A stretch of 60,536 nucleotides of DNA, from contig JAFQIG010000009.1 in assembly GCA_017397655.1 (NCBI GenBank), forward strand, positions 1 through 60,536, read 5' to 3'. Under the pieces are notes generated by a model. It was not told where the DNA came from, did no database searches, and saw nothing but the letters and a program-made list of their open reading frames with translations. The position numbers and the translations under genes were made by a program. Below, one piece after another: positions 38,224 to 45,707 of the stretch (position 1 is the stretch's first letter; each line of letters opens with the position of its first letter). The stretch comes from Clostridia bacterium (lineage in GTDB: Bacteria > Bacillota > Clostridia > Oscillospirales > Acutalibacteraceae).

Positions 38224-40392
38224 TCAGTTTTCTGAAGGTTTTCTCATTGTAAGACCGATTCTTTTTTTGTCAACATCAACGGAAAGAACCCAAACCGTTA
38301 CGACCTCGCCGACCTTAAGGACATCCGAGGGATGATTGACACGCTTGTCTGAAATCTGTGAAATGTGTACAAGTCCGTCCTGGTGTACACCGATATCAAC
38401 AAATGCACCAAAATCGATGACGTTTCTGACTGTACCTTTCAGCTCCATACCGGGTACAAGATCCTTCATATCCATAACATCGGTACGAAGAAGCGGAGGC
38501 GGAAGCTCATCACGGGGATCTCTGCCCGGACGAAGCAATTCTTTGACGATGTCCTGAACCGTAGGAACACCCGAAGAAAGCTTTTCGGCAACCTTTTCGA
38601 TACCGCCGAGGCTGTCAATCTTTGCTTCAAAATCGCCTAAATTACCGCTTTTTGCATCAGAAAGATCATATCCGCACATTGTCAGAAGATCCTTTGCTAC
38701 CGAATAACTGTCGGGATGAACGACTGTTCTGTCAAGAATATTCGTGCTTTCGGGAATTCTCATAAATCCTGCACATTGAATATATGCTTTATCACCGAGC
38801 TTCGGTACTTTTTTAAGCTGTGTTCTGTTCTTGAAAGCTCCGTTTTCTTCACGGTAAATAACAATATTCTTTGCAACGGTACCGTTGATGCCCGAAACAC
38901 GCTGCAAAAGCGAGGGTGATGCTGTATTAAGGTCAACGCCTACGCTGTTAACGCAATCCTCTACAACACCGTCAAGCGCTGCTTCAAGCTCTTTTTTAGG
39001 CATATCGTGCTGATACTGTCCGACACCGATCGCTTTAGGATCAATCTTTACAAGCTCTGCAAGCGGATCCTGCAGTCTTCTTGCTATAGAAACAGCACTT
39101 CGGAGCGATACATCAAACTGCGGAAATTCCTCTGCGGCAAGCTTTGATGCTGAATAAACGGAAGCACCCGCTTCGCTGACGACCATATATGAAGTATTGT
39201 TATCGGGAATTTCACGCAATAACTCCGCGGTAAAGATTTCCGTTTCCTTGGATGCAGTACCGTTACCGATAGCGATTATTTCAACTCCGTACTTTTTGAT
39301 AAGATTCTTGATAAGAACCTTTGCGGAATTCTTTTGAGCATCCGAATGAGTTACATAAATTACGTTTGTGTCAAGAACTTTTCCCGTCTCGTCAACAACT
39401 GCAACCTTGCAACCTGTTCTGTAACCGGGATCAAGACCTATTGCCGTCTTACCTTTGACGGGAGGCTGTAACAAAAGCTCGTGAAGATTAACGGAAAACA
39501 GCTTGATGGCAGATGATGCAGCTCTGTCAGTCATTGTATTTCTGGTCTCTCTTTCAACAGACGGATAAATCAGTCTGTCATATGCATCCTTGCCTGCATC
39601 TCTGACAGTTTCTGTACAGGGCGAGCCTTCGGGATTAAGCGTAACCGAAGCAATAACATTAGCAGCTTTAACGGCATCAAGAGTTACGCTGACCTTTAAA
39701 AAGCCTTCTTTCTCTCCCCTGTCGATCGCAAGAATTCTGTGATCGGCAATTCTGCTGACAGGCTCCTGATAATCATAGTACATTCTGTAAACGCTGTCCT
39801 TTTCGGGATCATCAGCTTTTACATTGACAACTCCGACGAGGTTGAAAAGATTACGGAGTCTCCTGCGGATATTAGCTTCATCAGAAATATTTTCTGCAAT
39901 AATATCCATAGCACCGGCAAGTGCATCCTCTGCTGTTTCAACACCTTTTTCGGGATCAATAAACGCTTGCGCAAGTGTCAGAGGATCAGCAGAATCAGCC
40001 TTTTGTGCATAAATCTCATCAGCCAACGGTTCAAGACCCTTTTCTCTTGCAACGGAGGCACGTGTGCGTCTTTTCGGACGATACGGACGATAGATATCCT
40101 CAATCTCTGCAAGGGTTACCGCCTTATCAAGTGCCGCTTCAATTTCCGGTGTCATTTTCTCAAGTGCAGTTATGGAAGCGTGAACCTCTTCTCTGCGCTT
40201 GTCAAGGTTGCGCAGATATTCAAGGCGTTCGGACAACTCACGCAACACCTGATCGTCAAGCGTACCGTGCGCTTCCTTTCTGTAACGTGCAATAAAGGGT
40301 ATCGTGTTACCCTCATCTATAAGTTTTACGGTGTTTTCAACCTGCCACGATTGCAGGGAAAACTCGGTTGTCAGCGTTTTGATAATATCCAT
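38224..40392 (-). CDS. tex: Tex family RNA-binding transcription accessory protein
   Basis: The 722-residue protein shows the Tex order: N-terminal helical domain (NTIPFIARYRKEAHGTLDD), a YqgF-like RNase H fold (TAIGLDPGYRTGCKVAVVD), tandem helix-hairpin-helix motifs (NTASPSLLQRVSGI), and a C-terminal S1 domain (VRNVIDFGAFVDIGVHQDGLVHIS). Full length. AAGGATTATAGAA precedes the ATG. It is read before the GH2 gene on the minus strand, with a 15-bp gap, so the two may be cotranscribed. Confidence 0.96.
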   Translation of the reverse strand: MDIIKTLTTEFSLQSWQVENTVKLIDEGNTIPFIARYRKEAHGTLDDQVLRELSERLEYLRNLDKRREEVHASITALEKMTPEIEAALDKAVTLAEIEDIYRPYRPKRRTRASVAREKGLEPLADEIYAQKADSADPLTLAQAFIDPEKGVETAEDALAGAMDIIAENISDEANIRRRLRNLFNLVGVVNVKADDPEKDSVYRMYYDYQEPVSRIADHRILAIDRGEKEGFLKVSVTLDAVKAANVIASVTLNPEGSPCTETVRDAGKDAYDRLIYPSVERETRNTMTDRAASSAIKLFSVNLHELLLQPPVKGKTAIGLDPGYRTGCKVAVVDETGKVLDTNVIYVTHSDAQKNSAKVLIKNLIKKYGVEIIAIGNGTASKETEIFTAELLREIPDNNTSYMVVSEAGASVYSASKLAAEEFPQFDVSLRSAVSIARRLQDPLAELVKIDPKAIGVGQYQHDMPKKELEAALDGVVEDCVNSVGVDLNTASPSLLQRVSGINGTVAKNIVIYREENGAFKNRTQLKKVPKLGDKAYIQCAGFMRIPESTNILDRTVVHPDSYSVAKDLLTMCGYDLSDAKSGNLGDFEAKIDSLGGIEKVAEKLSSGVPTVQDIVKELLRPGRDPRDELPPPLLRTDVMDMKDLVPGMELKGTVRNVIDFGAFVDIGVHQDGLVHISQISDKRVNHPSDVLKVGEVVTVWVLSVDVDKKRIGLTMRKPSEN

Positions 40393-40403
40393 TTCTATAA
40401 TCC

Positions 40404-41378
40404 TTATCTTAAAATTTGTCTGATGTCACTTCCGCAGAAAGCAAGAGTTGTAAATGATCCGAATATTCTTGAAGTAACACGTCTTGTATAACGTGATTCA
40501 AACTCTTTAACGGGAAGATTTGTGCTGATAATAACAGGCAAACCGCTCTGCATACGTGTATTGATAATGTTATACAGCGCCGATACGGAAAACTGTGTCG
40601 AAAACTCAGCCCCAAGATCGTCAATTATCAGAAGGTCACAATTAAGAACCGCCGAGGCTGCATCTTCGTCATTATCTCTGGAAAAATGCTCTTTTTCAAT
40701 TTTACTGAAAAGATTCTGCGCCGAGCCGTAAATTACGCCGTATCCTTTACGGACAACCTCACCTGCTATCGCAAGCGAAAGATGCGTTTTTCCGAGACCT
40801 GTTTCTCCGTACATAAATATACTCTGAGAACGCAGATCAAAATCCTTTGCATAAGCTTTACAAAAATTCAGTATATCGCTCATTCTGTCGTGAGGAACCA
40901 CTCCCGTATGAGGATCGGTTGCTTTAGAATAAAAACCTAATTTAAAGGTATCAAACGTGCTTTTTTCTATCGGAAAGTTATCACACAACTCTTTGTACGC
41001 AATGCTTTTAAGAAGCTTGCCGTAGCATTCACAGCGATAGCCGCCCACAAAGCCGGTATCGGAACACTTGCTGCATGAATATTTGACAGTCAGGAAATCC
41101 TCGGGTAAGCCCGCATCAATAAGCAAACGACGTCTTTCCTCCTGTGCCTCAAGACTTCTTTGAGAAAGACGCTGAACAAACTCCTCGGCATTTTCCTTCA
41201 TTCCGATAGCCTTGATAACGCTGAGACCGAGACTTGAAATCTCTCTGTCAAGCTCTTTGAGTCTCGGTATCAATGATTCTGCGTGCATTTTATTCTGTTT
41301 TGCAGTGAATTCCGCATCAGCCTTTCTCTTTTCAAGAGTTTCCGATGCTCTTTGATAAATTCGTTCGCTGTAACCCAC
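40404..41378 (-). CDS. DnaI/DnaC-like helicase loader ATPase
   Basis: The 324-residue AAA+ protein has an N-terminal helical region, a zinc-binding segment (CSKCSDTGFVGGYRCEC, about residues 97-113), Walker A GETGLGKTH and Walker B LLIIDDLGAEF. It matches the DnaI/IstB-like loader that puts the DnaB-type helicase on the origin. Its neighbour is a DnaD protein, as expected for the Gram-positive loading system. Start is GTG at 41378 with AGGTG upstream. Confidence 0.9.
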   Translation of the reverse strand: MGYSERIYQRASETLEKRKADAEFTAKQNKMHAESLIPRLKELDREISSLGLSVIKAIGMKENAEEFVQRLSQRSLEAQEERRRLLIDAGLPEDFLTVKYSCSKCSDTGFVGGYRCECYGKLLKSIAYKELCDNFPIEKSTFDTFKLGFYSKATDPHTGVVPHDRMSDILNFCKAYAKDFDLRSQSIFMYGETGLGKTHLSLAIAGEVVRKGYGVIYGSAQNLFSKIEKEHFSRDNDEDAASAVLNCDLLIIDDLGAEFSTQFSVSALYNIINTRMQSGLPVIISTNLPVKEFESRYTRRVTSRIFGSFTTLAFCGSDIRQILR

Positions 41379-41386
41379 GCTAACAC

Positions 41387-42388
41387 CTACTCATCTTTCT
41401 TTTTATATACTATCGGTCCGTGCATAAGACGGTTTTCAATTTCGTTAATATCGTAAGAAGCAGGAACAGAGTCCTCGTTTTGTTTTTTCTTGTTCCGTGA
41501 GAACTGTTTTTTGTCTTCAAATACTTGTTCGGGTGTTGTGTAACCTTTTGACTTCCAGGCAGTCAGAACCTTGTTTATGTACGGAAAACTGAGTCTTGTA
41601 CATCTGTCAGCCATTTCCTCATAGGCGAGCAGAATCATATCAATGTCAAAACCGAGATCGTACTTCCAGCTTCTCAAAAACTCTGCCTGTGAGGATGTCG
41701 GGTTTGGTGCCGTCAGGCCTGTAGCCTGTCTGAACTTATTCCACAAGCTGCGGCACTGCTGTAAATACTCGACCTTTTCAACAGCCTTTTCAAGAGTATC
41801 AATTTCTTCTTCCGCCCAGTTCTTCGCAACTGCAGCTATAAAGGAATTGGAGGTTTTGTGAATGCTGACGCAGTATTCAATCAGCATCAGAATAACTTCA
41901 ACAGGAAGTCCGTACTGATCATGCATCATAAGAAGAGTACATTGACCGTCATAGCCGAGTGTTCTGCCGAATTTTTTCTGCGCTTCCTTGAAAAGCTCAT
42001 TGATTTCGTTTGCTTCTTTAGTCCTTGCTATAATCTGAGCCTGCGTCGGCTTTATCTCAGGCAAAGACGGCAGATCCTTTTTGGGCGGTACGGTCTTTTC
42101 GGGTATAAAAGTGTTTACCTGTTCCGCCGCTTTGACGATCTTTACATCCTCAGACACAAGTATCCCCTCATATATCCAGAAGCTGAGTATTTCCGATATA
42201 TCTTCGTGAGATATGCCTGTTTCTGCGGCAATTGCTTCGACTGTCGGTTGCTCCGAAGCATGACGAAGCACCCAGAGCAGTACCTTTAACTGCTCCGGGC
42301 TTGCCAACTTGATATACTTATCTGCTATTACCGCAGGCACGGTAAAAACCGCACCCCACGAAAGTGACGGATTAACGTGAAAAATCAT
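41387..42388 (-). CDS. DnaD domain replication initiation protein
   Basis: The 333-residue protein has an N-terminal winged-helix-like region (about 20-85) and two DnaD_B_2 repeats in the C-terminal half (about 140-210 and 215-280, with YIDxVxKxWxxKGxTTxEQ-like SFPYINKVLTAWKSKGYTTPEQ). Such proteins act with DnaI to load the helicase; by length it may carry the DnaB-like co-loader job. The ATG lies two bases after the nagB stop and lacks any ribosome site, so it probably depends on coupling to nagB. Confidence 0.88.
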   Translation of the reverse strand: MIFHVNPSLSWGAVFTVPAVIADKYIKLASPEQLKVLLWVLRHASEQPTVEAIAAETGISHEDISEILSFWIYEGILVSEDVKIVKAAEQVNTFIPEKTVPPKKDLPSLPEIKPTQAQIIARTKEANEINELFKEAQKKFGRTLGYDGQCTLLMMHDQYGLPVEVILMLIEYCVSIHKTSNSFIAAVAKNWAEEEIDTLEKAVEKVEYLQQCRSLWNKFRQATGLTAPNPTSSQAEFLRSWKYDLGFDIDMILLAYEEMADRCTRLSFPYINKVLTAWKSKGYTTPEQVFEDKKQFSRNKKKQNEDSVPASYDINEIENRLMHGPIVYKKKDE

Positions 42389-42390
42389 TA

Positions 42391-43113
42391 TTAAAGTAAA
42401 GCTGCTGCCGCTTCATCAAGAAGTACATAGCAGTCGGGATGATTCTGAAGAATGGAAGCGGGACATGAAGGTGTAACCTCTCCCTTGACCATTGCACGGA
42501 CAGCTTCCGCCTTGGAAGAGCCTGTTGCAACAAAGACGATCTTCTTCGCTCTCATGATAGAGCCGATACCCATTGTCATTGCGTAACGGGGCATGGGAAT
42601 ATCGTCAAAATAAATAGAATTTGCTTCAATTGTGCTGTCGGTAAGCTTAACCTTGAATGCCTCATCCGTAAACTCATCTGCCGGCTCGTTGAATGCGATG
42701 TGACCGTTTCTGCCTACACCGAGGAACTGAATGTCAATGCCGCCTGCGTTGATGATGGCATCGGCATATCTCTTGCTCTCTGCATCGGGATCTTCAACAT
42801 TACCGTCAAGGAAGTTGATGTTTTCATCCTTTACATCAATCTTTGAGAAAAGGTTGTCCACCATAAAGGAATAGAAGCTGTTCTTATGCTCCTTGGGAAG
42901 ATCGCAGTATTCGTCAAGGTTAAAGGTGGTAACGTCCTTGAAGCTTACATTGCCGTTTTCGTACTCTTTTGCCATATATTCATATGTGGGTACGGGTGTA
43001 GCACCCGTCGCAAGACCGAGAACAGCCTTGGGGTTATTCTGAACTGTTTCAACAAAAAGCTTGCCTGCTGCCGCACCGATTTCTTCGGTAGTTTTAAAGG
43101 TTAAAATCTGCAT
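42391..43113 (-). CDS. nagB: Glucosamine-6-phosphate deaminase
   Basis: The 240-residue enzyme converts glucosamine 6-phosphate to fructose 6-phosphate and ammonia. It has LGLATGATPVPTYE, FNLDEYCDL, the catalytic LGVGRNGHIAFNEP and the C-terminal MVKGEVTPSCPASILQNH. Length is typical of the Gram-positive form without an allosteric extension. TAGGAG precedes the ATG. No nagA is adjacent; dnaD and the helicase loader follow, an unusual arrangement. Confidence 0.95.
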   Translation of the reverse strand: MQILTFKTTEEIGAAAGKLFVETVQNNPKAVLGLATGATPVPTYEYMAKEYENGNVSFKDVTTFNLDEYCDLPKEHKNSFYSFMVDNLFSKIDVKDENINFLDGNVEDPDAESKRYADAIINAGGIDIQFLGVGRNGHIAFNEPADEFTDEAFKVKLTDSTIEANSIYFDDIPMPRYAMTMGIGSIMRAKKIVFVATGSSKAEAVRAMVKGEVTPSCPASILQNHPDCYVLLDEAAAALL

Positions 43114-43145
43114 TTTTTACTCCACTCCTAAAGTTATCTTGATAT

Positions 43146-43160
43146 TTGAGTCTGACTCAA
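43146..43160. promoter_or_regulatory. Palindromic operator candidate in the nagB leader
   Basis: A perfect 7-bp inverted repeat around one base (TTGAGTC, complement), extended by ATAT on each side, lies about 15 bp downstream of the nagB -10. A GntR-family repressor responding to amino sugars is a plausible binder; this is inference. Confidence 0.5.
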
Positions 43161-43174
43161 TATTTTACTATATA

Positions 43175-43203
43175 ATAATATCAAATTCTAACCCGATTGT
43201 AAA
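43175..43203 (-). promoter_or_regulatory. Promoter of nagB
   Basis: TTTACA (43198-43203) and TATTAT (43175-43180) on the minus strand with a 17-bp spacer. Confidence 0.65.
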
Positions 43204-43228
43204 CAGTAAATCGCAAAAAAATGACAGA

Positions 43229-43996
43229 TTATTGTCCTTTTATTTGTTTAATTGCACACTTTTCAAGTCTTGAGACCTGAGCCTGTGAAATACCTATTTC
43301 CTTTGCGACCTCCATTTGCGTTTTACCCATCAAAAATCTCAGATACAAAATTCTTTTTTCACGTTGCGGCAGCTCCTTTATTGCCTGCTTCAGCTGTATC
43401 TCCTCAAGCCAGCTTTCATCGGTTACCTTGTCACCTATCTGATCCATCACATAGATCGTGTCGCCGCCGTCCGAATATATGGGCTCGTACAAAGAAACAG
43501 GCTCAACAATTGATTCAAGCGCCAAAACAACCTCTTCCTTTTCTTTGTCCATTTCTTTTGCAATTTCTTCAACAGTCGGATCTCTGCCGAGCTTATTTAT
43601 CAAAGCCTCCTTTACCTGCATTGCATGATATGCCGTGTCGCGGACAGATCTGCTGACACGCACGGAATTGTTGTCGCGCAGGTATCTTCTTATCTCCCCG
43701 ATGATCATTGGTACTGCATATGTGCTGAATCTGACGTTTTGTGTGACATCAAAGTTGTCGATCGCCTTCATCAGCCCTATACACCCCACCTGAAACAGGT
43801 CATCGGGGTTTTCTCCTCTGTTTGAAAAACGCTGAATAACGGACAGAACAAGTCTTAAATTGCCGTTTATCAGCTGTTCTCTTGCAGATGCATCACCATC
43901 TTTCATTCTCTTTAACAGCTCTGTTTTTTCACTTTCCTTCAGCACCTTTAATTTTGCGGTATTAACTCCGCAGATTTCGACCTTGCTGTATTGCAA
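43229..43996 (-). CDS. sigG: Forespore sigma factor SigG
   Basis: The 255-residue sigma factor drives late forespore transcription. The N-terminus VEICGVNTAKLKVL is the SigG signature. Region 2 (LRLVLSVIQRFSNRGENPDDLFQVGCIGLMKAIDNFD, YAVPMIIGEIRRYLRDNN) and region 4 (REKRILYLRFLMGKTQMEVAKEIGISQAQVSRLE) match Bacillus SigG closely. Start is TTG at 43996 with GGGAGG eight bases before it. No spoIIGA or sigE gene adjoins it, unlike many sporeformers; it stands alone between a sugar operon and nagB. Its leader can fold over the ribosome site, see the separate entry. Confidence 0.96.
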   Translation of the reverse strand: MQYSKVEICGVNTAKLKVLKESEKTELLKRMKDGDASAREQLINGNLRLVLSVIQRFSNRGENPDDLFQVGCIGLMKAIDNFDVTQNVRFSTYAVPMIIGEIRRYLRDNNSVRVSRSVRDTAYHAMQVKEALINKLGRDPTVEEIAKEMDKEKEEVVLALESIVEPVSLYEPIYSDGGDTIYVMDQIGDKVTDESWLEEIQLKQAIKELPQREKRILYLRFLMGKTQMEVAKEIGISQAQVSRLEKCAIKQIKGQ

Positions 43997-44001
43997 AATG
44001 A

Positions 44002-44050
44002 AAACCTCCCGTTATTTTATAGCAAGATTATTGCCTGTAACGGAAGGTTT
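44002..44050 (-). promoter_or_regulatory. Leader hairpin covering the sigG ribosome binding site
   Basis: Two 13-base arms (44002-44014 and 44038-44050) pair with one mismatch. The 3' arm includes the GGGAGG of sigG, and a smaller GCAA/TTGC stem forms in the loop. It also follows the stop of the upstream operon, but its trailing U-run is short, so a terminator role is less sure. Confidence 0.6.
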
Positions 44051-44063
44051 AATTCATCTGATT

Positions 44064-44870
44064 TTAAATATAATTTTCGGGATCAAAGCTTTCTTCCCAG
44101 AAGCAGATCAGATAGTTATACTCAATCGTATCATCATGCCGAAGCTCATAACCACCCTTGAAGAACAGGTTGTTAGGTGCCATTAGTCCGTAATTTCGGA
44201 CGTGCCACGTCGTCGGGTATCTCTCGTTTGTTGATTTATCAAAACAGCAGATACCAACAATTTTGTTATCGATTGTTCCGCTGTAGTTGCACCAAAGAGC
44301 TTCCTTACCCCAACAGAATTCTTCGTTGACGCCACCATCGGAATTTGTAAAGCTTCCGCCCTTGTCAGCTCTTAACTCGTCCGCGACACGTATTCCGAGA
44401 GGTCCTGCCTCTTTTGTCTTTCCTACCGACACGGCTGTATATGATGCAGTCAGCTTCGTCGAAAAATCAACGGCAACACAATCATCTTTTACGGAAAATG
44501 CTATTGTTCTGATTTCGTCAAGCAAAGGTTCATCAGCTTCGACACTTTTCCAAACAAGCTTTACCGACAAAACGGCAGTTTCACCGTCCGTAAGCGTCAA
44601 TAAGGAATCAAAGACCATTTTTCCTTTGCCTTCACCTTTTTCATTCCAGAAGTCAACACCGTTAATGTCACCGATTCCGACAAAAACAGACCGTTGATGC
44701 GGATGTTCCTCGTGAAACGGTTTAAAGCGTGTAAACGATTTGCCGAACGATGTATAAACAGGACCCATAAAAGGTCTGATATAATCTTCGCTGTAGTCAC
44801 AAACCGTAAAAAGAGAATCACCACGGTAAATATTAAAGCGTTTTCCATCCTGTATTATCTTAAAACTCAT
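44064..44870 (-). CDS. PmoA/DUF6807 family protein
   Basis: The 268-residue protein matches the DUF6807 family, named PmoA-like in databases although unrelated in function to methane oxidation. Typical segments are YIRPFMGPVYT, HPHQRSVFVGIGDINGVDFW and WCNYSGTID. Family members occur in carbohydrate gene clusters of Firmicutes and Bacteroidota with oxidoreductases and isomerases; the fold is a beta-sandwich. It is the last gene of the sugar operon and overlaps the upstream isomerase stop by 4 bp. Biochemical role unknown. Confidence 0.75.
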   Translation of the reverse strand: MSFKIIQDGKRFNIYRGDSLFTVCDYSEDYIRPFMGPVYTSFGKSFTRFKPFHEEHPHQRSVFVGIGDINGVDFWNEKGEGKGKMVFDSLLTLTDGETAVLSVKLVWKSVEADEPLLDEIRTIAFSVKDDCVAVDFSTKLTASYTAVSVGKTKEAGPLGIRVADELRADKGGSFTNSDGGVNEEFCWGKEALWCNYSGTIDNKIVGICCFDKSTNERYPTTWHVRNYGLMAPNNLFFKGGYELRHDDTIEYNYLICFWEESFDPENYI

Positions 44871-45694
44871 AACACTGCCTCCTTGACAAACGCAAAGGAT
44901 TCTGCTGCTTCTTTTTCAAAATCATCAAAAACACATTCGACCGTAATATCCTTGTCGATACCTGCTGTTTTTAAGACATTGCCGAATTTCTTTATATATT
45001 CACCACCGAATTTTCCGGGGAAAACTCTGCCGGGTGCTTCCGAAACATGAAAATGTGAGATCAGATTATCAAACTTTTTAACATCAGCGACATCTTCACC
45101 CTCTACCGACATATGAAACACATCGGCAAGCAACGAAACATTGGCACAATTTGCCGCCATTACCGCACAAGCTCCCTCTGACAAAGTATTGATGATGTTT
45201 GTCTCGGTACTGTTAAGCGGTTCAAGAACAGTCGTTATGCCGTACCTTTCGCCGACTTCCCCGCACATCTTCAGAAAATCGCAAAGCTTTTTATCCGCAT
45301 CAGACGCTGACACATCACAAGGAACCATTCTTGCGGCACCGCTGCCGAAAACAACCTTTCTGACATTAAGCAGTGACATTCTTTTCATTGACGATTCTGC
45401 AAATTCACGCATTTTTTTGTCATCGGTACCGAAAACAGGTATATCCGACGGAATAAAGCAATTGCATATTTCAAGCGAAAAGCGTTTTTCATCAATCATT
45501 CCGCAAAGCTTTTCCATCTCCTCTTCGGTCAGATCGTTGATGACTCCGACAGCTGCTTCTATATAGTCATAACCGATTTTTATTGCGGTATTGTAGCCGT
45601 AGACAAGACTCTCAAACGGATTAAAGTCCGCATCAATACCTTTAGTTTCTTCAGGCATAAATGTTTTCGCTGGTAATGAAAGACCGATTCTCAT
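44867..45694 (-). CDS. Sugar phosphate isomerase/epimerase (AP-endonuclease-2 TIM barrel)
   Basis: The 275-residue protein has the xylose-isomerase-like TIM barrel: N-terminal MRIGLSLPAKT, the metal glutamate in TVLEPLNSTETN (about 153), D and H in LLADVFHMSVEGED, H in ISHFHVSEAPGR, and the last glutamate in ITVECVFDDFE. The four-ligand metal site of sugar epimerases is thus complete. CGGAGG precedes the ATG. Placed between an alpha-mannosidase-type gene and a DUF6807 gene, it probably processes the sugar released by the mannosidase, an inference. Confidence 0.85.
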   Translation of the reverse strand: MRIGLSLPAKTFMPEETKGIDADFNPFESLVYGYNTAIKIGYDYIEAAVGVINDLTEEEMEKLCGMIDEKRFSLEICNCFIPSDIPVFGTDDKKMREFAESSMKRMSLLNVRKVVFGSGAARMVPCDVSASDADKKLCDFLKMCGEVGERYGITTVLEPLNSTETNIINTLSEGACAVMAANCANVSLLADVFHMSVEGEDVADVKKFDNLISHFHVSEAPGRVFPGKFGGEYIKKFGNVLKTAGIDKDITVECVFDDFEKEAAESFAFVKEAVL

Positions 45695-45707
45695 TTTTTC
45701 CTCCGTA

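Noticed and set aside
44038-44060. A SigF/SigG-type promoter just before sigG
   Set aside because: A GGCAATAAT string resembles the -10 but no GYATA-like -35 is at the right distance.
44064-44870. Methane monooxygenase component by family name PmoA
   Set aside because: The protein is a soluble DUF6807 member in a sugar operon, without membrane helices or the particulate monooxygenase copper motifs.
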